Shown: positions 45,062-54,641, numbered from the stretch's first letter. The stretch: DNA of 64,000 bases from Alteromonas salexigens (GCF_025628895.1 NZ_JAOTJC010000002.1:124001-188000); one strand, 5' to 3'. A program made the numbers and translations. The notes: a model not told the origin generated them from the sequence alone.

Positions 45062-45775
45062 GTGAAATTATTTAAGCAAATGCTGATGCTGGCCGGGGTT
45101 GTGGTAACCACTAGCACGTTCGCAGCAGAAAATCAGGACGAAGTTACTGCAAAAATTGAAGCCCAGTTAGGGTTCGATGTGCTGTCCGTGGCGGATGCGC
45201 CGGTTGAGGGCCTGTATCAGGTGGTGACCGACAAAGGGTTGTTTTACATCAGTAAGGACGGCAAATATCTGGTTCAGGCGCGAATTTATAACCTCGAAGC
45301 CAATATGCGTAACGAAACAGAAGCAGCCTTAGGTGACATGCGTCGTGAGGGCCTGAGTGAATTCAGCGACGCCATGATTGAGTACAAAGCCGATGACGAA
45401 GAACACGTAATTACGGTGTTTACTGACATTACGTGTGGTTACTGCCGCAAACTTCATCAGGAGATTGACCAGTATAACGACATGGGCATTACGGTGCGTT
45501 ATCTGGCCTTTCCCCGTAATGGCCTGAACAGCCAGAGCTACCGCGATATGGTCTCAGTGTGGTGTGCGGAGAATCCGCAAAAAGCCCTGACCGCTGCCAA
45601 GGCTGGTGACAACGTGCTGCGCAAAAGCTGTAAAAACAGCGTTGCGGAACAGTATCAGTTTGGCCAGCAGGTGGGTGTTACCGGCACGCCGAACATTGTC
45701 ATGCCAGATGGCAGTGTGATCCCGGGTTATCAGCCGGCAAAAGCCATTGCACAGGTACTGAAAAGCAAAGGCTAG
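45062..45775 (+). CDS. dsbC: Thiol:disulphide interchange protein DsbC
   Basis: Periplasmic disulphide isomerase that reshuffles wrong disulphides; kept reduced by DsbD. 237 residues from GTG 45062 with AGGAG upstream. Signal peptide to about 21 (STFAAE), dimerisation domain about 22-80, linker, and thioredoxin domain with active site C125-G-Y-C128 and cis-Pro in VTGTPNIVMPDG. Lies between xerD and recJ, as in other gammaproteobacteria; a 111-base gap follows. Confidence 0.95.
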   Translation: MKLFKQMLMLAGVVVTTSTFAAENQDEVTAKIEAQLGFDVLSVADAPVEGLYQVVTDKGLFYISKDGKYLVQARIYNLEANMRNETEAALGDMRREGLSEFSDAMIEYKADDEEHVITVFTDITCGYCRKLHQEIDQYNDMGITVRYLAFPRNGLNSQSYRDMVSVWCAENPQKALTAAKAGDNVLRKSCKNSVAEQYQFGQQVGVTGTPNIVMPDGSVIPGYQPAKAIAQVLKSKG

Positions 45776-45886
45776 GGCGGCGCATAGCGCGCTCACTCTC
45801 TGAACGCGGCGCACTGACGTCGCGTTTACCTCAACCGCTTTGGCCGGTATCATGGCGGTATTACTGCAATAAGAATCCATGGTGTT

Positions 45887-47614
45887 ATGTCACTACCCAT
45901 TTTACGCAGGCCGCTGCACGGCGAGCCGCTGTCCGATTCGCTCCACCCGGTAATTGACCGTATCTATCGCGCTCGCGCTGTGACCTCAATGGAAGACATT
46001 GACACAGGAGCACGGGGGCTGGCGCACTACAATCAGTTAGCCGGCGTCACCGCAGCGGCGGGCATCCTGGCGGACGCGATTGCCGCGCAGCGGAAAATTA
46101 TCATAGTGGGTGATTTTGATGCTGACGGTGCCACCAGTACCACGGTGTGCCTGCTTGCGCTTAAACAAATGGGCCATACCAACACAGATTATCTGGTCCC
46201 TAACCGGTTTGATTTTGGCTATGGTTTAAGTGAACCCATCGTGGACATTGCCCACGAACAAGGCGCAGAGCTGATCATCACGGTAGACAACGGTATTTCC
46301 TGTCTGCCGGGTGTGGCCCGCGCGAAAGCACTGGGCATGCAGGTCATTGTGACCGATCACCATTTGCCAGGTAAGGAGCTACCAGACGCCGATGCGATAG
46401 TGAACCCTAACCAACCTGGCTGTACGTTTCCGTCTAAAGCACTGGCTGGCGTCGGAGTGGCATTTTATCTGATGCTGGCCTGTCGCGCCGAACTGCAGGC
46501 CCGGGAGTGGTTTACACAACAAGGACTCCCGGTACCGAACCTGGCTGATTTGCTCGATGTGGTGGCGGTAGGCACCGTAGCCGATGTGGTGGCACTGGAT
46601 AAGAATAACCGTATCCTGGTTCATCAGGGGCTACAGCGTATCCGCAGCGGAAAATGCCGGCCCGGTATCAAGGCGCTGGTGGAAGTGGCTAATCGTGAAC
46701 CCGCCTACTTAAGTGCATCCGACCTGGGGTTTGTGGTGGGACCTCGCCTGAATGCGGCGGGCCGGTTAGACGACATGGCAATGGGCATTGCCTGTTTGCT
46801 GGAAGATGACCCCATGCAGGCCCGCATGATGGCTGCAGAGCTCGACAGTCTGAATCAGCAGCGCCGTGAAATTGAAGCCGGAATGCGGGAAGAAGCCATG
46901 CAGACCGTCGCTTCCATTACCCTGTCAGAAGACGACATGCCACCGGCGCTGGTGTTATACAAAAAGGACTTCCATCAGGGCGTAATCGGTATCGTTGCGG
47001 GACGCATTAAAGAACAATATAACCGGCCGGTGATTGCGTTTGCTCACCAGGACGACACCATTATTAAAGGCTCCGCTCGTTCAATCCCCGGCGTTCACAT
47101 CAGGGATGTGCTGGAAGAAGTGAGTACGGCGAATCCCGGGTTAATTGATAAATTCGGGGGTCACGCCATGGCTGCAGGACTGAGTCTGCCACTGGCTAAT
47201 TTAACGGCGTTTGAGTCAGCATTCAGTGAAGTTGCGGGTGCTCACCTTGCCAACCGGGACGACACCGATGCCATCTGGTCAGACGGGCCGCTGTCAGCCG
47301 CCGAGCTGGGTCTGGCTTTTGCCCATCAGTTGCGACAGGCCGGCCCGTTCGGGCAGGGGTTTGAAATGCCCGTATTTGATGGGGTATTTGAGCTGGTGCA
47401 TCAGCGAATTGTGGGTCAAAAGCATCTTAAGCTGGTTCTGCGTACGCCAGAGGGCGACGAGATTGATGGCATTGCCTTTAATGTTGATACCAGTGTGTGG
47501 CCTGCCCCAGATGTACGGTTCGTCGAGGTGGCCTATCAGCTCGATGTGAATGTTTTTCGCGGGCGGGAGTCGGTGCAAATGCTTATTGAACAGCTTTCTG
47601 TTTATGAAAAGTGA
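45887..47614 (+). CDS. recJ: Single-strand-specific 5'-3' exonuclease RecJ
   Basis: Works in RecF-pathway recombination, mismatch and base-excision repair. 575 residues, the usual length. DHH domain with VGDFDADGATSTTVCLL, ITVDNGISCLPGV and VTDHHLPG metal-binding motifs; DHHA1 domain with KFGGHAMAAGLSL (about 420-433) and a C-terminal OB-fold. Overlaps the following small gene by 11 bases, which may imply translational coupling. Confidence 0.97.
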   Translation: MSLPILRRPLHGEPLSDSLHPVIDRIYRARAVTSMEDIDTGARGLAHYNQLAGVTAAAGILADAIAAQRKIIIVGDFDADGATSTTVCLLALKQMGHTNTDYLVPNRFDFGYGLSEPIVDIAHEQGAELIITVDNGISCLPGVARAKALGMQVIVTDHHLPGKELPDADAIVNPNQPGCTFPSKALAGVGVAFYLMLACRAELQAREWFTQQGLPVPNLADLLDVVAVGTVADVVALDKNNRILVHQGLQRIRSGKCRPGIKALVEVANREPAYLSASDLGFVVGPRLNAAGRLDDMAMGIACLLEDDPMQARMMAAELDSLNQQRREIEAGMREEAMQTVASITLSEDDMPPALVLYKKDFHQGVIGIVAGRIKEQYNRPVIAFAHQDDTIIKGSARSIPGVHIRDVLEEVSTANPGLIDKFGGHAMAAGLSLPLANLTAFESAFSEVAGAHLANRDDTDAIWSDGPLSAAELGLAFAHQLRQAGPFGQGFEMPVFDGVFELVHQRIVGQKHLKLVLRTPEGDEIDGIAFNVDTSVWPAPDVRFVEVAYQLDVNVFRGRESVQMLIEQLSVYEK

Positions 47615-47879
47615 CAGCAAGTCGCTGCTGAAAAAGCACGCCCAGCTTACCGAAACTGAAAATGCCCGGGTGCATAGCCATGTGCAACGGGATGAAGGTG
47701 ACTGGGTGCGACATACGCTGATGCTAACTGGTTATGACGTACCTTTCGTTTTTCGCCGCAAAGGGGTGTACCGCAGTTTACAGGGGGCCCGGGTAAATGT
47801 GACCTATTATCCTCACGCAGAGATGGTGGCCGGCATTGAGTTCGAATATATGAAAGTGGTGCGCATTAAACGCGCGTAA
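47604..47879 (+). CDS. Small conserved protein overlapping the end of recJ
   Basis: 91 residues from ATG 47604 (11 bases inside recJ); an upstream in-frame start at 47550 would lie deep within recJ. Starts MKSDSKSLLKKHAQLTE and contains HVQRDEGDWVRHTLMLTGYDVPFVFRRKGVYRSLQGARVNVTYYPHAEMVAGIEFEYMKVVRIKR. No signal peptide or known motif; the second half looks like a small alpha/beta fold. The frame is fully open, with codon use like its neighbours and a 13-base gap to recO, so I take it as real. Function unknown; the link to recJ and recO is positional only. Confidence 0.72.
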   Translation: MKSDSKSLLKKHAQLTETENARVHSHVQRDEGDWVRHTLMLTGYDVPFVFRRKGVYRSLQGARVNVTYYPHAEMVAGIEFEYMKVVRIKRA

Positions 47880-47892
47880 CTGAGTTTACACC

Positions 47893-48621
47893 ATGAAAAA
47901 TGCCGTTTGGCACCACGCCTTTGTCCTGCATCGTCGCCCTTACCGGGAAACCAGTTACCTGATTGACTTCTTTACGCTTGAACAGGGCAAGGTCAGTGCG
48001 GTGGCAAAAGGGGTGCGCAACAGTAAGGGCGATAAAAAAAGCCTGCTGCAGCCTTTTCAGCAAATACGGGTGCAGTTCAGTGGTAAAAGCGAATTAAAAA
48101 ACCTTAATCAGACCGAAGCGTTTCAGCCGGCATTGCCGCTCACCGCGCAGGCACTGTTTTGCGGCATGTACGTGAATGAAGTCATGAACCGCGTGATGCC
48201 GGTGGGACTGGCCAGCGAAACCCTGTATGAGGCGTATACCGAGGCGCTCGGCAATCTGCTTACCAGCCCGGATATCGAGTTATCACTGCGGCAGTTTGAG
48301 CTGGCTCTGCTGGAAGATATGGGGCAGCTGGGGAGCTTCACAGAAGTGGGGGATTCCGGTGCGCCGGTCAGGGAAAACGCCGGTTACGGCTGGCTATCCG
48401 AGGTGGGGATAGCCGAGGCGGCCCGTTGTCCCGGCATGCCTGCCATTCCCGGTTATGCGCTACTGGCACTGGCGCAGGGAGAGTGGACGCCGGCGGCCAA
48501 AAAAGCGGCCAAGCTGATAAACAGGGAAGCACTTAAGCCGTTGCTGGGCAGTAAGCCCCTTAAGAGCCGCGAGTTGTTTATTCGTATGCAGCCACCGTCA
48601 GGCCGCAAAGTGTCACAATGA
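47893..48621 (+). CDS. recO: DNA repair protein RecO
   Basis: Works with RecR and RecF to load RecA on SSB-coated single strands. 242 residues: N-terminal OB-fold (about 1-80; AFVLHRRPYRETSYLIDFFTLEQGKVSAVAKGVRNSKGDKK) and a helical C-terminal domain. The zinc-finger cysteines found in some RecO proteins are absent, as in E. coli. Followed by pdxJ and acpS after a 170-base gap. Confidence 0.95.
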   Translation: MKNAVWHHAFVLHRRPYRETSYLIDFFTLEQGKVSAVAKGVRNSKGDKKSLLQPFQQIRVQFSGKSELKNLNQTEAFQPALPLTAQALFCGMYVNEVMNRVMPVGLASETLYEAYTEALGNLLTSPDIELSLRQFELALLEDMGQLGSFTEVGDSGAPVRENAGYGWLSEVGIAEAARCPGMPAIPGYALLALAQGEWTPAAKKAAKLINREALKPLLGSKPLKSRELFIRMQPPSGRKVSQ

Positions 48622-48791
48622 TCCCGTGCCGGACAACGCTGGCGGATTGGTTTGCAGGGTGTACACACTGGCAGCGTGGCCATGCCTACGTGATCTACTG
48701 CGCTGATCAGTTTATCTGTCACGCAGGTATATCCCCGCAACCGTGAAAATTTTTGATAAACTCCTCCCATCATTTGCAGAGCGATAAACCT

Positions 48792-49532
48792 ATGACGAGC
48801 ATTTTCCTGGGGGTCAATATTGACCACATAGCTACCTTGCGCAACGCCAGAGGGACTCAGTACCCCGATCCGGTTCACGCCGCCGATATAGCCGAGCGTG
48901 CGGGTGCCGACGGCATCACCGTGCATTTGCGTGAGGATCGTCGCCACATTAAAGACCGCGACGTGCGGTTGTTGGCCGAAACCATTAATACACGTCTGAA
49001 TCTTGAAATGGCAGTAACCGAGGAAATGCTGGCTATTGCCGAAGAAGTGCAGCCTGCGTTTTGTTGTCTGGTGCCGGAAAAGCGCGAAGAACTGACTACC
49101 GAAGGCGGTCTCGACGTGGCCGGCAATATGTCAGCAGTTAAAGCCGCGTGTCAGCGCCTGGCCGCAGCCGGCATTCAGGTGTCGCTGTTCATTGATGCGG
49201 ATAAAGCCCAGATAGACGCGGCGCTGGAGTGTGGTGCCCCTTATATTGAAATTCATACCGGCCAGTATGCGGAAGCCACCAGTGAAGCTTCGCAAAAAGA
49301 GGAGCTGGACAAGCTGGTCGCTGGCATTGAATACGCCCACCAGACGGGACTGAAAGTCAACGCGGGTCATGGTTTGCATTACCATAATGTAAAACCTGTG
49401 GCGGCTATCCCACACCTGGTCGAGCTGAATATTGGTCACGCCATCATTGCCCGCGCCGCGTTCGACGGATTACATAACGCCGTGGCTGATATGCGCAAAT
49501 TGATGCTGGAAGCGCGAAGCGAAGGCAGGTAA
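48792..49532 (+). CDS. pdxJ: Pyridoxine 5'-phosphate synthase PdxJ
   Basis: Condenses 1-deoxyxylulose-5-phosphate with the PdxA product to give pyridoxine phosphate. I take ATG 48792, giving 246 residues beginning [21 protein letters not shown], the standard start; the earlier in-frame ATG at 48753 is non-family. TIM barrel with [26 protein letters not shown] and [10 protein letters not shown]; the RHI and HTG segments bind phosphate. Four bases separate it from acpS. The 170 bases before it have no recognisable promoter. Confidence 0.96.
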   Translation: MTSIFLGVNIDHIATLRNARGTQYPDPVHAADIAERAGADGITVHLREDRRHIKDRDVRLLAETINTRLNLEMAVTEEMLAIAEEVQPAFCCLVPEKREELTTEGGLDVAGNMSAVKAACQRLAAAGIQVSLFIDADKAQIDAALECGAPYIEIHTGQYAEATSEASQKEELDKLVAGIEYAHQTGLKVNAGHGLHYHNVKPVAAIPHLVELNIGHAIIARAAFDGLHNAVADMRKLMLEARSEGR

Positions 49533-49536
49533 GAGC

Positions 49537-49920
49537 ATGGCCATTGCCGGAATTGGAACCGATATCATAGAAATAGCCCGGTTAACTGCGAACCTTGAGC
49601 GGACTCCGCGCCTGGCTGCACGTATTCTCACAGCCACAGAAAAAGCGATTTATGACAGTCAGACTGAACCCGCCCGCTACCTGGCTAAACGCTTTGCGGC
49701 CAAGGAAGCGGCGGTGAAGGCATTAGGCACTGGTATCGGCAATGGCATTAGCTGGCAGCATATTGAAATAAGTAACAATGAGCTGGGCGCCCCTAAACTG
49801 ACCTTTACCGGTGCGTTTCAGTCCCGTTGTGAGGCCCTGGGCATATGCCGCAGTTTCTTGTCTATCTCGGATGAACAGCACTACGCGGTAGCCACTGTCG
49901 TACTGGAGACGAGCGAATAA
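49537..49920 (+). CDS. acpS: Holo-[acyl-carrier-protein] synthase AcpS
   Basis: Transfers 4'-phosphopantetheine from CoA to apo-ACP. 127 residues with the family start IAGIGTDIIEIARL (Asp of the Mg site), the central AKRFAAKEAAVKALGTGI motif (Glu/Lys catalytic) and a C-terminal strand HYAVATVVLE. Usual length. Cotranscribed with pdxJ, as in E. coli; rlmD follows one base after the stop. Confidence 0.96.
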   Translation: MAIAGIGTDIIEIARLTANLERTPRLAARILTATEKAIYDSQTEPARYLAKRFAAKEAAVKALGTGIGNGISWQHIEISNNELGAPKLTFTGAFQSRCEALGICRSFLSISDEQHYAVATVVLETSE

Positions 49921-49921
49921 A

Positions 49922-51286
49922 ATGGTGAGTTTTTATAAGCCCGGTAAAAAGCGTCAGCCTGCGACTTCGCGGCCGGCGTCTCGGCGTCGTACTGATACAC
50001 CCCGCCGCTCGCCCGGTACGCCGGTGTCTGTCGACAGCTGGGACTGGCAAGGGCAGGGCGTGGTGCGAGAGTACCCTGTATTGTTTGTGGCCGGGGCGTT
50101 ACCGGGAGAGCGGTGTTCGGTAGCTGGTTACCGGGAACAAAAGCAGGTGGCATACGGCAAAGTTAAAGACGTCATTACCCCTGCTGCGGAGCGACAGACG
50201 CCGTTTTGTCCTCTGGCTGACCAATGTGGCGGCTGCCAGTTACAGCATGTCTCTGCTGACGAGGCACTGACATGGCGGCAAGAGGCGCTGGATACACTGT
50301 GGCAGAAGCAGTTCAGTGTGACACAGATTCCCTGGCAACCGGCGGTGACCGGCCCGCGACCGGCGTATCGTCGCAAGGCCCGGTTGGCGGTGGACGCCCG
50401 TGATCCGCACAACATCCGTATTGGCTACCGGCAGGCTAACGGCCATGATGTGGTTGACGTTCCGTCGTGCCCGGTACTCACGCCGACGCTGAATGCATTG
50501 CTCCCCTCGCTGCGCGAAGCGCTGTGCAGTTATCCGGGTGTCCGCCACGTGGGCCATATTGCATTGATGCAGGGTGACAACTGCGCGCGCGTTACCATCA
50601 AGGTAACCCGGACCATGGGCACTGAGTGGCTGTCTGCCCTCACCGTATGGGGACGGGAAAACCAGGTCAACGTGGTGCTGGAAGATAAGGACGGCGGGCT
50701 GAACGCGCTGCATGATCAGGGCGCGCTTATATGCGAAACAGAAGCCGGACTGAGCGTGTCACCCGGGCCCAATGACTTTATTCAGGTGAATGCTGAAGTA
50801 AACAGAAAAATGGTGGCCCAGGCCATGCAGTGGCTGAACCCGGCTGGCGGCGAACATATTGCCGACTGGTTTAGCGGATTGGGCAATTTCAGCTTATCGT
50901 TAGCGCAGCGGGGCGCCCGGGTACAAGCCGTGGAAGGCGTACCTGACATGGTGCATCAGGCCGCCGAGAATGCACAGCGACAGGGCATTACCGGTATCGA
51001 CTGGCAACACCATGATCTGCAGCAGAGCGCCGTGGTGCGAAACCTGGTGAGCGACGGACTGGATAAAGTGTTGTTAGATCCGTCGCGGGAAGGGGCCGCT
51101 ACGGTATGTGAAGTGCTGGCCGACAGCGATGTTAAGCAAATTTTGTATATTTCTTGCAATCCCAGTACGTTTACCCGGGATGCAAAAACCTTGTTGGCTG
51201 GCAATTATCAGCTTGAGAAAGTAGGGGTGCTGGAGATGTTTCCCTACACTAAACACCTGGAAGTGATGGCGCTCTTTACTCGCTAA
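49922..51286 (+). CDS. rlmD: 23S rRNA (uracil1939-C5)-methyltransferase RlmD
   Basis: SAM-dependent enzyme (RumA) methylating U1939. 454 residues. N-terminal TRAM domain (about 35-95), a 4Fe-4S cluster with CPLADQCGGCQLQH (cysteines at about 97, 103, 106) and a later Cys in DVPSCPVL, and a Rossmann-fold domain with DWFSGLGNFSLSLAQ and the catalytic Cys and Glu in ISCNPSTFTRD and LEMFPYTKHLEVMAL. A basic tail (KKRQPATSRPASRRRTDTPRR) precedes the TRAM domain. It is upstream of relA, the same order as in E. coli. Confidence 0.96.
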   Translation: MVSFYKPGKKRQPATSRPASRRRTDTPRRSPGTPVSVDSWDWQGQGVVREYPVLFVAGALPGERCSVAGYREQKQVAYGKVKDVITPAAERQTPFCPLADQCGGCQLQHVSADEALTWRQEALDTLWQKQFSVTQIPWQPAVTGPRPAYRRKARLAVDARDPHNIRIGYRQANGHDVVDVPSCPVLTPTLNALLPSLREALCSYPGVRHVGHIALMQGDNCARVTIKVTRTMGTEWLSALTVWGRENQVNVVLEDKDGGLNALHDQGALICETEAGLSVSPGPNDFIQVNAEVNRKMVAQAMQWLNPAGGEHIADWFSGLGNFSLSLAQRGARVQAVEGVPDMVHQAAENAQRQGITGIDWQHHDLQQSAVVRNLVSDGLDKVLLDPSREGAATVCEVLADSDVKQILYISCNPSTFTRDAKTLLAGNYQLEKVGVLEMFPYTKHLEVMALFTR

Positions 51287-51321
51287 GGGCGCGAAATACG
51301 ACAATAAATCGGTGCAAAGCC

Positions 51322-53499
51322 ATGGTATCTACAAGAAAAGTCCACGAGCCCGAGCGGCCGCCGTTTGAAAAGTGGCTGGACAGTTTGTCATTGTCAGAAG
51401 AAACCAAACACAAGCTCCGGGAAATTTCAGACTCCCCGGATAAACTGCTGGTGGGCCAGGAAATGGTGGAAATTCTCCATCAGCTGAATATGGATGACGC
51501 CACCCTGCAAACGGCACTGGTCTACCCGTATTGTGAGGAACATGAGCTGCCGGAGGATGCCATTGCGCAGGAATTCGGCGAAGAAGTCTGTCAGCTTGTG
51601 GTTGGCGTGCGGCGTATGGATGCTATTAAAGTTTTACATGCCCGGCCTCGCGCCAAAACGGGCGAGCCCAGCGACGAACAGCATATCGATAGCATCCGGC
51701 GAATGCTGCTGGCGATGGTGGAAGATGTGCGGGCCGTTGTCATCAAGATGGCAGAACGGATCTGTGCCTTACAGAAGGTCAAAAAAGCGGACGAAGAAAC
51801 CCGGGTGATGGTGGCACGAGAGTGTGCCGCGGTTTATGCACCGCTGGCTAACCGGCTGGGTATTGGTCAGCTAAAGTGGGAACTGGAAGACCTCGCATTC
51901 CGTTATTTGCACCCGGAGACCTATAAGCACATTGCCCGCATGCTGGATGGCAAACGCAAGGCGCGGGCAGAATACATCGATAATGTGGTAGGGGAGCTGC
52001 AACAGCTACTGGACAATGAGCACATTCAGGCCGAGGTGTACGGCCGCCCCAAACACATCTTCAGTATCTGGAAAAAGATGCAAAAGAAGCATCTGACGTT
52101 TGAGCAGTTATTTGATATCCGGGCAGTACGCATTATTGCCGAGCGCTTGCAGGATTGTTACGCCGCGCTGGGCACTGTGCATGCCCATTTTAAACATATT
52201 CCTAACGAATTTGATGATTACATAGCCACGCCGAAAGCCAATGGCTATCAGTCTATTCATACGGTCATAGTGGGGCCGGAAGGCAAGCCAGTGGAAATTC
52301 AAATCCGTACGCAGAAAATGCATCAGGATGCTGAACTTGGCGTGGCAGCGCACTGGAAGTACAAAGAAGGCTCGGCGGGTAAAAGTTCGGGTTTTGACGA
52401 CAGAATTAACTGGTTGCGGCGCATTCTGCAGTGGCAGGAAGAAGTGGCAGAGTCCGGTGATCTGGTCGAAGAATTACGCAGCCAGGTCTTTGACGACCGG
52501 GTGTATGTGTTCACCCCCAAAGGTGATGTGATTGACCTGCCTCAGGGCGCTACGCCACTGGATTTTGCCTACTATATTCACACTAATGTGGGCCATCGCT
52601 GTATCGGCGCTAAGGTCAATGGGCGGATTGTGCCGTTCACCTATCAGCTACACAGCGGGGATCAGGTGGAAATTCATACCGGCAAAGCCCTGAACCCGAG
52701 TCGCGACTGGATGCACCCCGGGCTGGGTTACGTGCATTCCTCCCGGGCCCGCGCCACCATCCATTCATTTTTCAAAAAGCAGGATCGGGACAAAAACCTG
52801 GCTGCGGGCAAAGATCTGCTGGAACGTGAGCTTACCCGCGCAAACCTGCCCCTGAAAAGTGCCAGCGATGCCTGTGAGCGTTTCAACATGCATACCCTGG
52901 ATGACCTGTTTACAGCTATCGGGGCAGGGGATGTTCGCGTTATGCAGGTAGTGCATCACCTGCATCAGCTCGCGGCACCGCCGCCGGTAGAAGATGAAAT
53001 CAGCCCTAAAGTGAAAACCCGCAAGCGGGCCAGCGCGGCAGGCAAAAGCGACGCTGTGGTAGTGCAGGGGGTGGGCCATTTGATGAGCCAGTTGGCCAAC
53101 TGCTGCAAACCGGTTCCCGGCGAGCCCATTATGGGGTACATCACCCAGGGGCGGGGAGTCAGTGTGCATAAAGAAAGCTGTGACCAGCTGCAAAATCTGC
53201 TCATCCAGCATCCTGAGCGACAGATAGAAGTGAACTGGTCAGACGAACTCAACGTGGGATTTGAGACGGCCATCGATATTTACTGCAGCGACCGGACCGG
53301 TATTCTGCGCGACATTACCACGGTACTGGCCAATGAAAGCGTGGCATTGTTGGGAGTGAACAGTGAAACCGACAAAAACCGGCAGTCAGCGGTGGTCGCC
53401 ATTGCAGTGGAAGTGCCTGATCTGAATACCCTGTCACGTGTAATGGGGCGACTGCGGCAGTTAAAAGGAGTGGTAGATGCCAAGCGGAAACAGCACTAA
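51322..53499 (+). CDS. relA: GTP pyrophosphokinase RelA
   Basis: Ribosome-associated (p)ppGpp synthetase of the stringent response. 725 residues. An N-terminal degenerate hydrolase-like domain (about 25-170, lacking a full HD pair), synthetase domain (about 225-350) with GRPKHIFSIWKKMQKK and IATPKANGYQSIHTVIVG, TGS domain (about 395-460; VYVFTPKGDVIDLPQGATPLDFAYYIHTNVGHRC), zinc-finger/helical region with ANCCKPVPGEPIMGYITQGRGVSVHKESC and an ACT domain. Single-function RelA, not SpoT. Its last 23 bases overlap mazG. Confidence 0.97.
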   Translation: MVSTRKVHEPERPPFEKWLDSLSLSEETKHKLREISDSPDKLLVGQEMVEILHQLNMDDATLQTALVYPYCEEHELPEDAIAQEFGEEVCQLVVGVRRMDAIKVLHARPRAKTGEPSDEQHIDSIRRMLLAMVEDVRAVVIKMAERICALQKVKKADEETRVMVARECAAVYAPLANRLGIGQLKWELEDLAFRYLHPETYKHIARMLDGKRKARAEYIDNVVGELQQLLDNEHIQAEVYGRPKHIFSIWKKMQKKHLTFEQLFDIRAVRIIAERLQDCYAALGTVHAHFKHIPNEFDDYIATPKANGYQSIHTVIVGPEGKPVEIQIRTQKMHQDAELGVAAHWKYKEGSAGKSSGFDDRINWLRRILQWQEEVAESGDLVEELRSQVFDDRVYVFTPKGDVIDLPQGATPLDFAYYIHTNVGHRCIGAKVNGRIVPFTYQLHSGDQVEIHTGKALNPSRDWMHPGLGYVHSSRARATIHSFFKKQDRDKNLAAGKDLLERELTRANLPLKSASDACERFNMHTLDDLFTAIGAGDVRVMQVVHHLHQLAAPPPVEDEISPKVKTRKRASAAGKSDAVVVQGVGHLMSQLANCCKPVPGEPIMGYITQGRGVSVHKESCDQLQNLLIQHPERQIEVNWSDELNVGFETAIDIYCSDRTGILRDITTVLANESVALLGVNSETDKNRQSAVVAIAVEVPDLNTLSRVMGRLRQLKGVVDAKRKQH

Positions 53500-54301
53500 A
53501 CCCCGTGATGAGATCCAGCGTCTGGTGTCAGTCATGGCCGCCCTGCGGGACCCGGAGTCAGGCTGTCCATGGGATCTTGCCCAGACCATGTCTTCGCTGA
53601 CGCGCTATACCATCGAGGAAGCGTATGAAGTGGCTGATGCTATCGCAGGTGGTGAGCCTGATGAAATCTGCGATGAGCTTGGCGATTTGCTGTTTCAGGT
53701 GGTGTTTTACGCCCGCCTTGGTGAGGAAAGCGGCGACTTTACGCTGCAGGATGTGGCCCGCGCTATATCGGATAAGCTGGAGCGACGGCACCCCCATGTT
53801 TTTGCCGGTCAACTACCCGGCGATGCCAGTGAGCTTAATGCACAGTGGGAGGCCATAAAGGCCAGTGAGCGCGCCGGCAAAGCGCGTACAGAAAATGCTT
53901 TGCTACTGGATGATATTCCCAGCGGGCTGCCCTCCCTCAAGCTTGCCCATAAAATGCAAAAGCGCTGCGCCACCGTGGGGTTCGACTGGCCCAACACGGC
54001 GCCGGTGATGGACAAGGTACGTGAAGAGCTGGATGAAATTCAACAGGAACTGGACGCACCTGAGCGTCACCAGGCTGCCCTGGAAGAAGAAATTGGCGAT
54101 GCGTTATTCGCGATGGTCAATTTAGCCCGGCATTGTGGCGTGGAGGCGGATACCGCGTTGCGTAAAGCCAGTCATAAGTTTGCGAATCGCTTCAATGGGG
54201 TAGAAGAACTGGCGAGGTCCCAGCAGCAGACGTTAACAGACATGAGCCTGGAAGAGATGGAAGCCTTCTGGCAGCAGGTGAAGCGTCAGTCCCAGGCTTA
54301 G
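53477..54301 (+). CDS. mazG: Nucleoside triphosphate pyrophosphohydrolase MazG
   Basis: Converts NTPs to NMPs; in E. coli it lowers (p)ppGpp during starvation. 274 residues: two all-alpha MazG domains (about 20-130 with LTRYTIEEAYEVADAI and DELGDLLFQVVFYARLGE; about 170-260 with EEIGDALFAMVNLARHC). The EExxE...ExxD metal-binding pattern is visible in both copies. Starts inside relA, overlapping it by 23 bases; E. coli has the mazEF toxin-antitoxin pair between them. A 340-base gap follows before rplM. Confidence 0.95.
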   Translation: MPSGNSTKPRDEIQRLVSVMAALRDPESGCPWDLAQTMSSLTRYTIEEAYEVADAIAGGEPDEICDELGDLLFQVVFYARLGEESGDFTLQDVARAISDKLERRHPHVFAGQLPGDASELNAQWEAIKASERAGKARTENALLLDDIPSGLPSLKLAHKMQKRCATVGFDWPNTAPVMDKVREELDEIQQELDAPERHQAALEEEIGDALFAMVNLARHCGVEADTALRKASHKFANRFNGVEELARSQQQTLTDMSLEEMEAFWQQVKRQSQA

Positions 54302-54477
54302 CGCTGCGCGAGGTGTGCTGTTGAAACCCGTTGGTTGACACCGTGGCGAGCTGTTTTCACGTTCTTGCCTGTTATTACCCCGCATCCTGATAAGTGATGC
54401 GCATGGGATCGTCACAAGACCATGACAGCCGGTGCGGTCAAGCCAGCGCTTTTTAAGCAAAAAGATCGCATTGGGGG

Positions 54478-54505
54478 TTCGCTTTTTACCCAAATCCTGT
54501 ATAAT
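54478..54505 (+). promoter_or_regulatory. Promoter of rplM-rpsI
   Basis: A perfect TATAAT at 54500-54505 with a poor -35 (TTCGCT at 54478-54483, 16-base spacer) and a G/C-rich stretch just after it (TCGCGCCCTG). A weak -35 plus GC-rich discriminator is the pattern of promoters inhibited by ppGpp, expected for ribosomal protein genes. The bases between mazG and this point (54302-54477) show no gene. Confidence 0.65.
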
Positions 54506-54511
54506 TCGCGC

Positions 54512-54641
54512 CCTGCCCAGTTACGCCCACCTTTGGGAAGGTGGAAGAATCAATCGGCTCGAAGGGGTCACGCAATTGATTTTTAAGGTGATTTTCTGAC
54601 GCAGAAAATCAGTAACGACGATATTATTCGGGTGAATTTTA
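54512..54641 (+). promoter_or_regulatory. Structured rplM leader, candidate L13 autoregulatory element
   Basis: The leader can fold into three hairpins: CCACCTT/AAGGTGG (54527-54533 with 54538-54544), AATCAAT/ATTGATT (54548-54554 with 54575-54581) and GATTTTCTG/CAGAAAATC (54590-54598 with 54602-54610). None has a T-run tail, so they are not terminators. The last stem lies about 30 bases before the rplM ATG. In E. coli L13 represses its own operon through the rplM leader; a similar role here is an inference. Confidence 0.5.
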
